This document shows, piece by piece, positions 1-9,210 of a DNA stretch of 64,000 bases (position 1 is the first letter of the stretch; every line of letters begins with the position of its first letter). The notes under the pieces are model-generated. The model was not told where the DNA came from, searched no databases, and saw only the letters and a program-made list of their open reading frames with translations. The position numbers were made by a program, and so were the translations under genes. Source of the DNA: Pedobacter sp. AK013 (GTDB lineage Bacteria; Bacteroidota; Bacteroidia; Sphingobacteriales; Sphingobacteriaceae); contig NZ_JACHCQ010000003.1 of NCBI RefSeq assembly GCF_014205835.1, positions 62,001-126,000 of the forward strand, written 5' to 3'.

Positions 1-1197
1 ATTAAATGCCGAAATATTGGTATTAGACCTAAAATTAAACCGTTTAAATCCGGTGTATTTAATTGTTCCTTTCTGATCCAGATAACCACCCGAGAAAGTG
101 TATGTTGCATTTTCTCCACCTCCGGTAGCACTAAGCTGATAATTTTGAACAGGTGCAGTTTCAGTAATTTCATCAAACCAGTTGGTACCTGCTTTATTTG
201 CTCTTGTAATCTGATAGAAAAGATCAGGATCACGGCTATAGTTATACTTAGCCGGATCTGCATCTGCAGCAGTAACATCCTGACCAAGTTTTAAACCTGC
301 CACTAAATATTCAGGTAGTACAGGTGTTGAACCAGAGCCATAATTTTTCCCTGCCTCGATCGGCTTTCCCGCATTGGTATAGCCATCAAATACATATTGT
401 GCATATTGTTGAGGATTCATCATTTCAGGGAAACTATTTTTTCTGGGCACCTGAGTGCCATAATAAGAATCGAGTGTGATTTTTGGTGTTCCGGCAATCC
501 CTTTTTTTGTGGTGATGATAACTACACCATTATTTGCCCTAGAACCATAAATAGAAGCCGAAGATGCATCTTTTAACACCTGCATATTTTCAATATCATT
601 CTGGTTAAGCCATGATAATTTACCTTCAAAAGGAACTCCATCAATAACATAAAGCGGTTCGTTATTATTAATGGTACTAATTCCCCTGATTCTGATCTGT
701 GGTGTCGAGCCTGGGGCACCATCGTTAATAATCTGCACACCAGTAGCTTTACCCTGTAGCGCTTCTACAGCACTTGCGGCTGGCTGGGCTTTTAACAGCT
801 CCATGTTCACTACCGCAACGGCACCGGTTAAATCTTTTTTCCGTTGAGAAGAATAGCCGGTTACAATCACATCGGTTAAATTGTTATTCTCTGCCTGTAG
901 TATAACCGTGATGTTGGTCTGTTTGCCCACCACAACTTCTTTATTGCTGTAACCAACAAAAGAAATAATCAAAATATCGGTAGGTTTTACACTTAAAGAG
1001 AACGTTCCCGTGGCATCAGTGGTGGTACCTCCTGCGCCATCTTTAATTTTAATTGTAGCACCAATAACAGGTAATTTGTCATCGCTGGCAATAACCTTAC
1101 CAGTGATTTTTGATTGGGCCGTTGCACTAAGAGCAAATAACATCCCCAAACACAAGAGAAGAAAACTCCTCTTGATACAAGATAGATTTTGTTTCAT
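1..1197 (-). CDS. SusC/RagA-family TonB-linked outer membrane receptor, 5' part only
   Basis: This reading frame starts at 1197 and stays open to the left edge, so only the first 399 residues are visible and the C-terminal barrel lies outside. The N-terminus is a signal peptide ending near ATAQ. A carboxypeptidase-regulatory-like beta-sandwich follows (ITGKV...GATIKI...FVGY, residues about 28-100), then the TonB plug with the conserved stretches LQGKATGVQI, IRGISTINN, PLYVIDGVP, VLKDASSASIYGSRANNGVVIITTKKG (given here as family landmarks around residues 140-245). Such receptors import oligosaccharides or other large nutrients across the outer membrane with a SusD-type lipoprotein, which would be expected beyond the edge. 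The substrate cannot be told from this part. Confidence 0.93.
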   Translation of the reverse strand, partial: MKQNLSCIKRSFLLLCLGMLFALSATAQSKITGKVIASDDKLPVIGATIKIKDGAGGTTTDATGTFSLSVKPTDILIISFVGYSNKEVVVGKQTNITVILQAENNNLTDVIVTGYSSQRKKDLTGAVAVVNMELLKAQPAASAVEALQGKATGVQIINDGAPGSTPQIRIRGISTINNNEPLYVIDGVPFEGKLSWLNQNDIENMQVLKDASSASIYGSRANNGVVIITTKKGIAGTPKITLDSYYGTQVPRKNSFPEMMNPQQYAQYVFDGYTNAGKPIEAGKNYGSGSTPVLPEYLVAGLKLGQDVTAADADPAKYNYSRDPDLFYQITRANKAGTNWFDEITETAPVQNYQLSATGGGENATYTFSGGYLDQKGTIKYTGFKRFNFRSNTNISAFN

Positions 1198-1250
1198 AGG
1201 TTTATATTGATTAGGTTAAATAATGCTTACTCAAACAGCTGATATTGCTT

Positions 1251-1400
1251 CTAGATTAATAGGCTTAACCGTATCAGCATATTACCATTAGTTACGAAGA
1301 TGCGTTTAAGCGGCTTGGTTTGCCAGGCGCCAATGCCCCAAGAAAGGCAGGCATACAAGAAGAATGGAATCCTCCTGGTAAGTAGTAGATTTTTTCTCAT
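1251..1400 (-). CDS. Candidate 49-residue leader ORF upstream of the SusC gene
   Basis: A short ATG-initiated frame starting MRKNLLLTRR and ending LSLLI lies 53 bp upstream of the SusC start, on the same strand. It is more GC-rich than the DNA around it and contains a hydrophobic run (PFFLYACLSWGIGAW) followed by a basic stretch (KPLKR). I do not recognise a family. It could be a leader peptide, a small membrane peptide, or a chance frame over a structured 5' untranslated region; the DNA here holds GGCGCC and CTTGG/CCAAG inverted repeats. Conservation in relatives would decide. Confidence 0.35.
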   Translation of the reverse strand: MRKNLLLTRRIPFFLYACLSWGIGAWQTKPLKRIFVTNGNMLIRLSLLI

Positions 1401-1659
1401 AAGTAAGTGGTTAGATAGCTTTGTTAGGTATTTTATTTATGATTTACATGATTGTATCTTTTTAATTGAATAATAAATTAGTGTATAATATACACTTTAA
1501 TAAAAATAAATATACATATAAAAAATAGTTATAATACAAAAACATCTACAAATAGATACTAAATTGAAAGGTAAATATACCAGACGACAACCCAATAGAT
1601 GTAATAAATAACAATTTGAGGTTACATTTATCAAATAACATATTGTCATACATTTTTTG

Positions 1660-1667
1660 TATCTTTG
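1660..1667 (+). promoter_or_regulatory. Bacteroidota -7 promoter element (TATCTTTG) for the DEAD-box helicase
   Basis: TATCTTTG matches the Bacteroidota sigma-A -7 consensus TAnnTTTG exactly. A TTG at 1643-1645 could act as the -33 box, though the 14-bp spacer is short. Transcription would begin near 1673, giving an untranslated leader of about 110 nt before the ATG at 1782. Confidence 0.6.
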
Positions 1668-1690
1668 CCGCCGAAGCAGGAATAAGGGCT

Positions 1691-1707
1691 TGCCATTCTG
1701 AATGGCA
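1691..1707 (+). other. Perfect hairpin in the helicase 5' leader
   Basis: TGCCATT, a 3-nt loop CTG, and AATGGCA form a perfect 7-bp stem about 18 nt into the predicted transcript. No T-run follows, so it is not a terminator. A stable structure near the 5' end of an RNA helicase mRNA could affect stability or autoregulation, which is inference. Confidence 0.4.
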
Positions 1708-1781
1708 TATTCTCTCCGCAAGTTAGTCCTTCAACAATTGATTGTTCTAGCTTCTTCGATAAATATTACACAGAAACATAC

Positions 1782-3083
1782 ATGTTATTCAAAGAATTAA
1801 ACCTCATTGAGCCGATTCTAAAGGCCCTTGAGACCGAAGGTTATACACAACCAACACCAATACAGGAGCAATCCATCCCAACGATATTAAAAGGCAAAGA
1901 TTTATTAGGTTGCGCACAAACCGGTACTGGAAAAACAGCAGCCTTTGCCATCCCGATGTTGCAGTTACTGCACGAAAAACACATCAATACCAAAGCAACC
2001 AAAAATATCAAAGCTTTGGTTTTAACACCTACACGTGAACTGGCCATTCAGATTGAAGAAAGTTTTAAAGCTTATGGCCGTCACTTAAATTTACGCCATT
2101 TAGTAATTTTTGGTGGTGTAAATCAACATTCGCAAGTAGAAGCCTTAAAGAAAGGTATTGATATTTTAGTGGCAACACCTGGCCGTTTATTAGATTTAAT
2201 GAACCAAGGTTTCATCAGCTTAAATACCATCGAACTTTTCGTATTAGATGAGGCCGACCGTATGTTGGATATGGGCTTTATTCATGATGTGAAAAGAGTG
2301 GTGGCTAAATTGCCAGCTAAACGTCAGACTTTATTTTTCTCGGCAACCATGCCGGATGAAATCCAGAAGTTGGCCAACACGATTTTGTCTAGCCCGACAA
2401 AAGTAGAAGTAACTCCCATTTCTTCTACAGCCGAAACAATTGTTCAATCGGTTTATTTTGTTGATAAGCCAGATAAGAAAAAATTATTGATCCATCTTTT
2501 AGAAGATAAAAACATTCAAACCGCACTGGTTTTTACCCGTACCAAACATGGCGCAGACCGTATTGTTAAGGATTTAGCGCATGCGGGAATTAAAGCAGCG
2601 GCTATTCATGGTAATAAATCTCAAAATGCGAGGCAAAGGGCATTAACTGATTTTAAGGATAGAAAAATCCGCGTTTTGGTAGCTACTGATATTGCTGCAC
2701 GGGGTATTGATATCGATCAGTTATCACATGTTTTCAATTTCGAATTACCAAACATTCCTGAATCTTACGTTCACCGGATTGGCCGTACTGGTCGTGCTGG
2801 TGCAAACGGTATTGCCATTTCGTTCTGCGATGCAGAAGAAAATGAATATTTATTGGATATCCAGAAACTGATCAAAATTACACTTCCGGTTGTAGATGAT
2901 CATCCTTATCCATTAAGCTGGGAAAATATGTTGGCCAAAAACCAGGTCAAACGCAAACCACAAGCACAATCGAAAGGTAGCGGTGGCGGCAAAAAAGGTG
3001 GTGACGGCAATATGAGCGGTAAACCACGTAACGCCAGCAATAATAGAAGATTTGGTGGCAACAGGAGAAGAGGAGAAAGATAA
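1782..3083 (+). CDS. DEAD-box ATP-dependent RNA helicase, RhlE-like
   Basis: 433 residues with the full DEAD-box motif set: Q motif (GYTQPTPIQ, 20-28), motif I AQTGTGKT (45-52), Ia PTRELA (83-88), GG and TPGR (132-135), motif II DEAD (156-159), motif III SAT (187-189), and motif VI HRIGRTGRAG near residue 335. The last 45 residues are a Gly/Arg/Lys-rich tail typical of RNA-binding extensions in RhlE/CsdA-type proteins. It is expected to unwind RNA duplexes in the cytoplasm during ribosome assembly, mRNA turnover or cold adaptation. It is monocistronic, with a long leader upstream and a bidirectional terminator downstream facing leuS. The RhlE subgroup is favoured by the short core and the N-terminus, but CsdA- or DeaD-like roles cannot be excluded. 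Confidence 0.95.
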   Translation: MLFKELNLIEPILKALETEGYTQPTPIQEQSIPTILKGKDLLGCAQTGTGKTAAFAIPMLQLLHEKHINTKATKNIKALVLTPTRELAIQIEESFKAYGRHLNLRHLVIFGGVNQHSQVEALKKGIDILVATPGRLLDLMNQGFISLNTIELFVLDEADRMLDMGFIHDVKRVVAKLPAKRQTLFFSATMPDEIQKLANTILSSPTKVEVTPISSTAETIVQSVYFVDKPDKKKLLIHLLEDKNIQTALVFTRTKHGADRIVKDLAHAGIKAAAIHGNKSQNARQRALTDFKDRKIRVLVATDIAARGIDIDQLSHVFNFELPNIPESYVHRIGRTGRAGANGIAISFCDAEENEYLLDIQKLIKITLPVVDDHPYPLSWENMLAKNQVKRKPQAQSKGSGGGKKGGDGNMSGKPRNASNNRRFGGNRRRGER

Positions 3084-3090
3084 TCCCCGT

Positions 3091-3156
3091 CGTCATTCTA
3101 AACTTGTTTTAGAATCTTACTGGCAAGATAGATGAAGAAATAAATTCAGCATGACG
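3091..3156. repeat. REP-like dispersed palindromic repeat
   Basis: CGTCATTCTAAACTTG at one end and AAATAAATTCAGCATGACG at the other face each other, with inner TTTTAGAATCT and AGATGAAG segments. The same words recur at about 11.8, 15.8, 22.2, 22.5, 42.0 and 60.6 kb in this window, always between genes. Confidence 0.7.
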
Positions 3157-3172
3157 TATCTTATAAATGATA

Positions 3173-3207
3173 AAAACCCCAAATTACGTTTTGTAATCTG
3201 GGGTTTT
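3173..3207. terminator. Bidirectional intrinsic terminator between the helicase and leuS
   Basis: AAAACCCC plus AAATTAC, a short loop, then GTAATCT plus GGGGTTTT form a long stem with A/T tracts on both outer sides. It can terminate the helicase transcript rightward and leuS leftward. Confidence 0.8.
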
Positions 3208-3263
3208 CTATTTTAAGGCAAGAGCAAAGAAAACCCTCTACCCTAAACCTTACTCCTTCTACC

Positions 3264-6092
3264 TTAAACAACTACATTAATAATCTTTCCTTTAACGAAA
3301 ATGATCTTTTTTGTTGGTTTTCCGTCTAAGAATTTCTGGAATTGCTCATCGGCCAATAAAATGCTTTCAACTTCAGGCTGAGCCAATGTCAAGCTCAAAT
3401 TCAGATTCATTTTCATTTTACCATTGATTGAAACCGGATAGGCAAACTCATCTTCAACCAGATATTCGGGTTTAAATGTTGGGAAAGCAGTATAAGATAA
3501 AGTTCCTGCTTCATTACCTAACAACTGCCAAAGTTCTTCACAAATATGTGGTGCATAAGGTGAAAGGATAATCACCATATCTTCCAAAATCTGACGGTTT
3601 TTGCATTTCAGATCCGTTAATTCATTTACCGCGATCATAAAGCTTGATACAGAGGTATTGAATGAAAAACGCTCGATATCATCTTGTACTTTTTTGATGA
3701 TTTTATGTAACGATTTTAGTTCTGCTTTGGTAGGTACTGTATCGTTTACGTGGAAAACCCAGTCTTCATTGTGGAACAAACGCCAGAATTTACGCAGGAA
3801 CTTAAATACACCTTCAATACCGTTTGTATTCCAAGGTTTACTCTGCTCTAACGGACCTAAGAACATTTCGTACATCCGCAACGTATCAGCACCGTAACGC
3901 TCAATCAAATCATCGGGATTAACCACATTGAATTTTGATTTCGACATTTTTTCTACTTCAACACCGCAGATATATTTTCCCCCTTCCAGAATAAATTCTG
4001 CATTGGCATATTCTTCTCTCCAGGCTTTGAATTTAGCAATGTTTAAAGTATCGTTCTCAACAATATTCACATCAACGTGCAATGCAGAGGTTTTATATTC
4101 TTTTCTTAATCCGGCTGATACATAGGTATTGGTAGGTTTTCCGTTCTCATCGTTAATACGATAAACAAAATTACTTCTACCCTGGATCATCCCCTGGTTG
4201 ATTAGTTTTTTGAAAGGTTCTTCTTCTTTGGTGTAACCAAGATCTTTCAAAAATTTATTCCAGAAACGACTATATAATAAGTGGCCAGTTGCATGCTCAG
4301 AGCCTCCAATGTACAAATCAACATCTTTCCAGTACTCAACCGCTTCTTTTGAAGCAAAGTTGTTATTGTTATTGGCATCCATGTAACGGTACCAGTACCA
4401 GCTACTTCCTGCCCAACCTGGCATGGTGCTTAATTCGTAATGTCCGCCACCTTTTGGCAACCAGTTTTCAGCCCTGGCCAATGGTGGTTCGCCGGTTTCA
4501 GTTGGTAAATATTTATCAATTTCAGGAAGCAATAATGGCAATTCTTCTTCATTTACCAAATAAGGCAATCCATCTTTAAAGTAAACCGGAATTGGCTCTC
4601 CCCAATAGCGCTGGCGACCAAAAATCGCATCACGCTGACGGAAATTTACTTTTGCCTTGCCCGCGCCACGTTCTTCTAACCAGTTATTTAAAAAAGCAAC
4701 AGCCTCTTTATATTCCATTCCATTAATAAAACCAGAATTGATATATTTTCCTTCCTTTGTTGGATCTGCCTGCACGTCAATATCTTTCTGTGCGTCTAAA
4801 ATCTGTACAATCGGCAAATTAAAATGCGTGGCAAATAACCAGTCGCGCTGATCGCCACTCGGAACGCCCATTACCGCACCAGTTCCGTAACCTGCCAGTA
4901 CATAATCGGCAATCCATAACTGCACACGTTCGCCACTTACCGGATTAATCACATAAGTACCCGTAAAAGCGCCAGAAACGGTTTTGGTATCGGCCATGCG
5001 GTCTAACTCTGATTTCTTTTTAGTTAAAGCAATATAGTTTTCGATATCCTGTTTTTGTTCAGGAGTAGTCAATTCTGCAACCCACTCATGCTCCGGAGCC
5101 AAAACCAGGTAAGAAACCCCAAAAATGGTATCTACACGGGTGGTGAAAACCTCTATATATTTTTCAGTTTTCAGTTTCGAGTTTTCAGTTTCTTCAACCG
5201 CCAACTTCGAATTGTCAACTGCAAACTTTACTGATGCGCCAACACTTTTACCGATCCAGTTGCGCTGCATTTCTTTAATCGGCTCTGGCCAATCGATGGT
5301 ATCTAAACCCTGCAAAAGTCTGTCAGAATAAGCAGTAATCCGCATGCTCCACTGCATCATTTTCTTTTGCTCAACCGGGAAACCACCACGCTCAGAAAAA
5401 CCGTCTTTAACTTCATCGTTCGCTAAAACCGTTCCCAATGCCGGGCACCAGTTTACGGTACTCTCACGGAGATAAGTTAAGCGGTATTTTAACAATTCAA
5501 TCTGTTTCTCTTCATCGGTAAAGGTTGCCCAATCGCTCGGTAAAAATTCTTTAGTATCTTCGTCACAAACAGCCTTAACATCTGCAGTACCGGAAGCATT
5601 GAATTTTTCGATCAAAGTGGTAATATCTTCTGCCCTATCGTTTTCGATGTTGTACCAGGAGTTGAACAATTGCATAAAAATCCACTGTGTCCACTTGTAA
5701 TAGGAAGGTTCGCTGGTGCGTACCTCTCTGCTCCAATCGAAAGAAAAACCAATTTGGTCTAACTGCCTGCGGTAGGTTGCAATGTTTGCCTCGGTGGTAA
5801 TGGCCGGATGCTGTCCGGTTTGTATAGCGTATTGCTCTGCTGGTAGTCCGAACGAATCATATCCCATGGGATGCAATACGTTAAAACCTTTAAGGCGTTT
5901 ATATCTTGAAAAAATATCTGATGCAATGTAACCCAGCGGGTGGCCAACGTGCAGACCTGCTCCTGATGGATAAGGAAACATATCTAACACATAATATTTT
6001 GGTTTTTCAGAATTGCTTTCGGCTTTAAACGTTTGATGATCTGCCCAAAATTTCTGCCACTTTTGCTCTATTTCTTTGAATTGGTAATCCAT
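3264..6092 (-). CDS. leuS: Leucyl-tRNA synthetase
   Basis: 942-residue class I aminoacyl-tRNA synthetase that charges tRNA-Leu. The HIGH-type motif is HVGH (48-51), following PYPSGAGL, and the KMSKS loop is at 715-719. The CP1 editing region contains TTRVDTIFG and the anticodon/C-terminal domains follow KMSKS. An insert near residues 115-155 (NDRAEDITTLIEKF...TKEFLPSDW) resembles the extra segment common in Bacteroidota LeuRS. A second, odd insert at about residues 290-310 (DNSKLAV...ENSKLKTEK) is encoded by repetitive DNA at 5160-5223 and sits just before the editing domain. The ATG at 6092 gives the expected N-terminus. Other aminoacyl-tRNA synthetases are excluded by the WYWYRYMD and GGSEHA blocks. 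Confidence 0.98.
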   Translation of the reverse strand: MDYQFKEIEQKWQKFWADHQTFKAESNSEKPKYYVLDMFPYPSGAGLHVGHPLGYIASDIFSRYKRLKGFNVLHPMGYDSFGLPAEQYAIQTGQHPAITTEANIATYRRQLDQIGFSFDWSREVRTSEPSYYKWTQWIFMQLFNSWYNIENDRAEDITTLIEKFNASGTADVKAVCDEDTKEFLPSDWATFTDEEKQIELLKYRLTYLRESTVNWCPALGTVLANDEVKDGFSERGGFPVEQKKMMQWSMRITAYSDRLLQGLDTIDWPEPIKEMQRNWIGKSVGASVKFAVDNSKLAVEETENSKLKTEKYIEVFTTRVDTIFGVSYLVLAPEHEWVAELTTPEQKQDIENYIALTKKKSELDRMADTKTVSGAFTGTYVINPVSGERVQLWIADYVLAGYGTGAVMGVPSGDQRDWLFATHFNLPIVQILDAQKDIDVQADPTKEGKYINSGFINGMEYKEAVAFLNNWLEERGAGKAKVNFRQRDAIFGRQRYWGEPIPVYFKDGLPYLVNEEELPLLLPEIDKYLPTETGEPPLARAENWLPKGGGHYELSTMPGWAGSSWYWYRYMDANNNNNFASKEAVEYWKDVDLYIGGSEHATGHLLYSRFWNKFLKDLGYTKEEEPFKKLINQGMIQGRSNFVYRINDENGKPTNTYVSAGLRKEYKTSALHVDVNIVENDTLNIAKFKAWREEYANAEFILEGGKYICGVEVEKMSKSKFNVVNPDDLIERYGADTLRMYEMFLGPLEQSKPWNTNGIEGVFKFLRKFWRLFHNEDWVFHVNDTVPTKAELKSLHKIIKKVQDDIERFSFNTSVSSFMIAVNELTDLKCKNRQILEDMVIILSPYAPHICEELWQLLGNEAGTLSYTAFPTFKPEYLVEDEFAYPVSINGKMKMNLNLSLTLAQPEVESILLADEQFQKFLDGKPTKKIIFVKGKIINVVV

Positions 6093-6317
6093 TGCAAGTT
6101 TTAAATTTTTAAAGGTGCGAAAATACGGAAATTAAGGGGCTTAAAAAAGCAGATTCAGGATAATATTTTGCAATAGAAATGCAGAATCAGAAGAATTTAA
6201 GGGTTAAAATTCGGGTTCTTGTGTGTAATCAGATGTACCTTCCGACTATCTAAACATTTAATAAGAGAATATGAGTTCTTATAAGTTGTATAATAAATTG
6301 TAATTCTATTCGGATTT

Positions 6318-6389
6318 GTCACATGTTGAGTTTGCCGAAACATCTTGAGCGGGATTTATACCGATCCTTCGACAAGCTCAAGGATGACA
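6318..6389. repeat. REP-like palindromic repeat in the leuS-lipoprotein gap
   Basis: GTCACATGTTGAGTTTGCCG and GATCCTTCGACAAGCTCAAG plus GATGACA face each other in the style of Bacteroidota BIME-like repeats. The rest of the roughly 400-bp gap (6093-6495) is AT-rich, and I see no gene in it apart from a terminator at its right end. Confidence 0.6.
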
Positions 6390-6435
6390 ATCCATATTAT
6401 GATACAGCTCCATAACCAGTCACGGATATCACCAC

Positions 6436-6472
6436 AAAAAAATGCGCCATTGATTTCTAATCAATGGCGCAT
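6436..6472 (-). terminator. Intrinsic terminator of the small lipoprotein gene
   Basis: ATGCGCCATTGAT and ATCAATGGCGCAT form a perfect 13-bp stem with a TTCTA loop. On the minus strand a run of T follows the stem. It lies 24 bp past the stop codon at 6496. Confidence 0.85.
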
Positions 6473-6495
6473 TCAAATATAAGGTGATCGGAATA

Positions 6496-6921
6496 TTATC
6501 TCGACAGGTAATAAACCTTTTTTATCCTATTGCTAATTGTAGCTGTAAACTGAAATTGATTTCCGTTCAAACTGTTAACCACACAAAAATTGTTGCCATC
6601 ATTCAATTCCATGGTAAACTGATCGGAATAAATAATCTGGTAAGTACCGATAGTCTTGTTTCCTGAAAGGCTTATTTCTACCTGATCGTCGTTGTTCGAT
6701 TTGTAATCAACATAATCGCTGGTTTTACCATAAGTCACATCCCCATTAATTTTGGTTGGGTCTTTTAAGGTCTCATCGGCCGTATAACCTGTTGTCACAA
6801 TCCTGTTTAAAGTCCAACGCCCCATCATTTGGGCCTTTAAAGAAGTCGTGTCTTTTTTACAGGAAATGACCGTGCTTGCAACGATTAATAGTAAGGCTAT
6901 TGATGTAATTTGTTTTTTCAT
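6496..6921 (-). CDS. Small lipocalin-like lipoprotein of unknown function
   Basis: 141 residues with a lipoprotein signal peptide: charged start MKKQ, hydrophobic core, and lipobox STVISC with Cys21 as the predicted lipidated residue. The mature part opens with KKDTTSLKAQMMGRWTLNRI, the pattern of Bacteroidota lipocalin-like lipoproteins in which a WxL motif leads an eight-stranded barrel. Alternating polar and hydrophobic strands continue to the end. It is transcribed alone, divergent from ftsX, and closed by a strong terminator. The lipocalin-like fold is an inference from the GRWTL motif; function is unknown. Confidence 0.8.
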   Translation of the reverse strand: MKKQITSIALLLIVASTVISCKKDTTSLKAQMMGRWTLNRIVTTGYTADETLKDPTKINGDVTYGKTSDYVDYKSNNDDQVEISLSGNKTIGTYQIIYSDQFTMELNDGNNFCVVNSLNGNQFQFTATISNRIKKVYYLSR

Positions 6922-7115
6922 AGTTTAATTTTAATCTTAAGTTTTATGATTAACGGCATTTTAACAAAATTCGTACCGTATTTTTACAAAATTATGAATT
7001 AATTAAAAGAATCTGATCTCTAAACTAAAACTTAAACCTATCCGTTAATGTTGATTTAAGGCTTTTTTAAAATTGGTGTTTATCAGGTATAATTTATATT
7101 TTCGCAGAAACAAAA

Positions 7116-8003
7116 ATGAAATACATGGAAGAATTCGAAGTAAGTGATGCATCTAAGAAAACCAAAACCGTTTATATTTCTACTATAATCAGTATTGCCT
7201 TGGTTTTACTAATGCTGGGGCTACTTGGTTTGGTACTTGTACACGCCAAAAACCTATCTAACTACGTTAAAGAAAACATCGTTTTAAACATTATTGTTGA
7301 TGAAGGCGCAAAAGAAGCCGATGTTTTAGCCTTTCAGAAAGAGTTAAATGCGAATCCTGCAGTTAAACAAACTCAATATGTAAATAAAGAGCTTGCCGCA
7401 AGAAATTTAACCCAGGATTTAGGTGAAGATTTTGTTAATTTTTTGGGATACAACCCGCTAACTTCTACTTTCGATGTGTATTTAAAAGCAGAATATGCAA
7501 ATAATAAAAGTATTGATGCCTTAAAAGCAAGTATTTCTAAAAACCCTGTGGTTAAAGAAGTGGTTTACCAAAGTTCTTTAATTGATATGGTGAATAAAAA
7601 TATTAATACTATCGGTTTAATTATTTTAGCCTTTGCAGTATTACTACTCATTATTTCTATAGCCCTGATTAACAATACAATAAGACTAGCAATCTACTCA
7701 CAGCGCTTTTTAATTAAAAGTATGCAGTTAGTTGGTGCAACGAAAAACTTTATTCGACGTCCTTTCTTATTGTATGCTGCTTTGCATGGCCTAATTGCCG
7801 CATTTATTGCCATCATAATTTTATTGGCAACTTTAATTTACGCCCGCAAAGAGGTACCTGAAATTATCATTTTAAATAATTACCAGGAATTTGGCTTCGT
7901 GTTTATAGGCCTTTTAATTGTAGGTATTTTTATAACGGGTATTAGTACATGGTTTGCAGTAAGCAGATATTTACGTTTAAAATCTTATCATCTTTATAGA
8001 TAA
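7116..8003 (+). CDS. ftsX: Cell-division ABC-type permease FtsX
   Basis: 295 residues with the FtsX layout: a short cytoplasmic N-terminus, TM1 at about 22-44, a large extracytoplasmic domain (about 45-165), then TM2 (168-190), TM3 (220-243) and TM4 (258-282). FtsX works with the ATPase FtsE to activate peptidoglycan hydrolases at the septum. No ftsE is adjacent, which is common in Bacteroidota. A second ATG three codons in (MEEFEVS) could be the real start. A TATATTTTCG stretch just upstream resembles a -7 element. The stop overlaps the next start by one base, so it is cotranscribed with the DUF3098 gene. Confidence 0.9.
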   Translation: MKYMEEFEVSDASKKTKTVYISTIISIALVLLMLGLLGLVLVHAKNLSNYVKENIVLNIIVDEGAKEADVLAFQKELNANPAVKQTQYVNKELAARNLTQDLGEDFVNFLGYNPLTSTFDVYLKAEYANNKSIDALKASISKNPVVKEVVYQSSLIDMVNKNINTIGLIILAFAVLLLIISIALINNTIRLAIYSQRFLIKSMQLVGATKNFIRRPFLLYAALHGLIAAFIAIIILLATLIYARKEVPEIIILNNYQEFGFVFIGLLIVGIFITGISTWFAVSRYLRLKSYHLYR

Positions 8004-8230
8004 TGGCAGAAAAAAAAACAGGTCCGGTTGTAAAGGACGTTAAAAGCGAATTGGTTTTTACCAAAAAAAACTATCAGTTATTGTTAATCAGCATTGCCAT
8101 TGTAGCAGTTGGCTTTATATTAATGATGGGTTCCACTGGTAACATTTATGACTTCAGAAGGACCTTATTGGCACCAATAGTGGTACTGGCAGGTTTTGCT
8201 TTTGGTATTTATGCGATCTTAAAAAAATAA
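8003..8230 (+). CDS. DUF3098 family small membrane protein
   Basis: 75 residues with two predicted membrane helices (about 27-45 and 55-73) joined by the loop MGSTGNIYDFRRTLLAPIV, the signature of the Bacteroidota-restricted DUF3098 family. Its start overlaps the ftsX stop (TAATG), so translational coupling is likely. The ftsX-DUF3098-uppP order is familiar from this phylum and suggests a role connected with envelope growth, but no biochemical function is known to me. Confidence 0.85.
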   Translation: MAEKKTGPVVKDVKSELVFTKKNYQLLLISIAIVAVGFILMMGSTGNIYDFRRTLLAPIVVLAGFAFGIYAILKK

Positions 8231-8308
8231 TTTATCCTACAGAATCATATTTGAAAACGCTTAATTTATTGGTTAAGTGTTTTCTTTGTTTCTTATCTTT
8301 TCCAAAAT

Positions 8309-9103
8309 ATGAACTCTTTTGAAGCCATTGTCCTTGCTATTGTTGAAGGATTGACTGAATTTTTGCCTGTATCAAGCACCGGGCACATGATTATTGCATC
8401 ATCCTTTATGGGCATTGCATCAGAACCATTTGTAAAACTATTTACCATTGCCATCCAGTTGGGTGCTATACTGTCAGTGGTTGTATTGTATTTCAAAAGA
8501 TTCTTTAAATCAATAAACTTCTACATTAAGTTAATTGTCGCATTTATTCCAGCGGCAGTATTTGGCCTGCTATTAAGTAAAAAAATAGACGAATTACTGG
8601 AAAGTCCGATGGCTGTTGGTATTTCGCTCTTAGTTGGCGGTGTTATCTTATTATTTGTTGATAAATGGTTCAACAAACCAACCATCAATGAAGAGGAGAA
8701 CGTAACCTATTTAACGGCACTGAAAATTGGCTTCTTCCAATGTATTGCCATGATACCGGGCGTATCGCGCTCTGGCGCAACTATTGTTGGCGGTATGAGT
8801 CAGAAATTAAGCAGAAAAGTTGCAGCAGAATTTTCATTCTTCCTCGCAGTACCTACGATGTTTGCTGCAACAGCAAAAAAACTGTACGATTTTTACAAAG
8901 AAGGACACACCATTACCCATGAGCAGACTAACCTTTTAATTATCGGTAATGTTATTGCTTTTATAGTAGCGCTTTTGGCGATAAAAAGCTTTATTGGGTA
9001 CTTAAATAAAAATGGTTTTAAAGTTTTTGGATGGTATAGAATTGCAGCTGGCTTAATCATTATCATCCTGTTGTTAAGCGGGCACAACTTACAGATTATA
9101 TAA
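8309..9103 (+). CDS. uppP: Undecaprenyl-diphosphatase (BacA type)
   Basis: 264-residue polytopic inner-membrane enzyme that dephosphorylates undecaprenyl pyrophosphate to recycle the lipid carrier for peptidoglycan and O-antigen synthesis; it also confers bacitracin resistance in other bacteria. The two family signatures are present: [14 protein letters not shown] (13-26) and PGVSRSG (150-156), which hold the catalytic Glu, Ser and Arg residues. About eight membrane segments are predicted. It sits 78 bp after the DUF3098 gene and may share its transcript or use a promoter near TTATCTTTT just before the start. Confidence 0.97.
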   Translation: MNSFEAIVLAIVEGLTEFLPVSSTGHMIIASSFMGIASEPFVKLFTIAIQLGAILSVVVLYFKRFFKSINFYIKLIVAFIPAAVFGLLLSKKIDELLESPMAVGISLLVGGVILLFVDKWFNKPTINEEENVTYLTALKIGFFQCIAMIPGVSRSGATIVGGMSQKLSRKVAAEFSFFLAVPTMFAATAKKLYDFYKEGHTITHEQTNLLIIGNVIAFIVALLAIKSFIGYLNKNGFKVFGWYRIAAGLIIIILLLSGHNLQII

Positions 9104-9210
9104 TCTAGAAGAATATTTAACTACAGATTTAGACAGATAAACACGGATGATTATGATCAGTGTGCATCCTTTTTTATATGTAGTTAAAAAAATTAAGTAA
9201 ACCGCATCGA

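Noticed and set aside
1497-1721. 74-codon minus-strand frame in the SusC-helicase gap
   Set aside because: It covers the helicase promoter and hairpin and is mainly a translation of AT-rich DNA.
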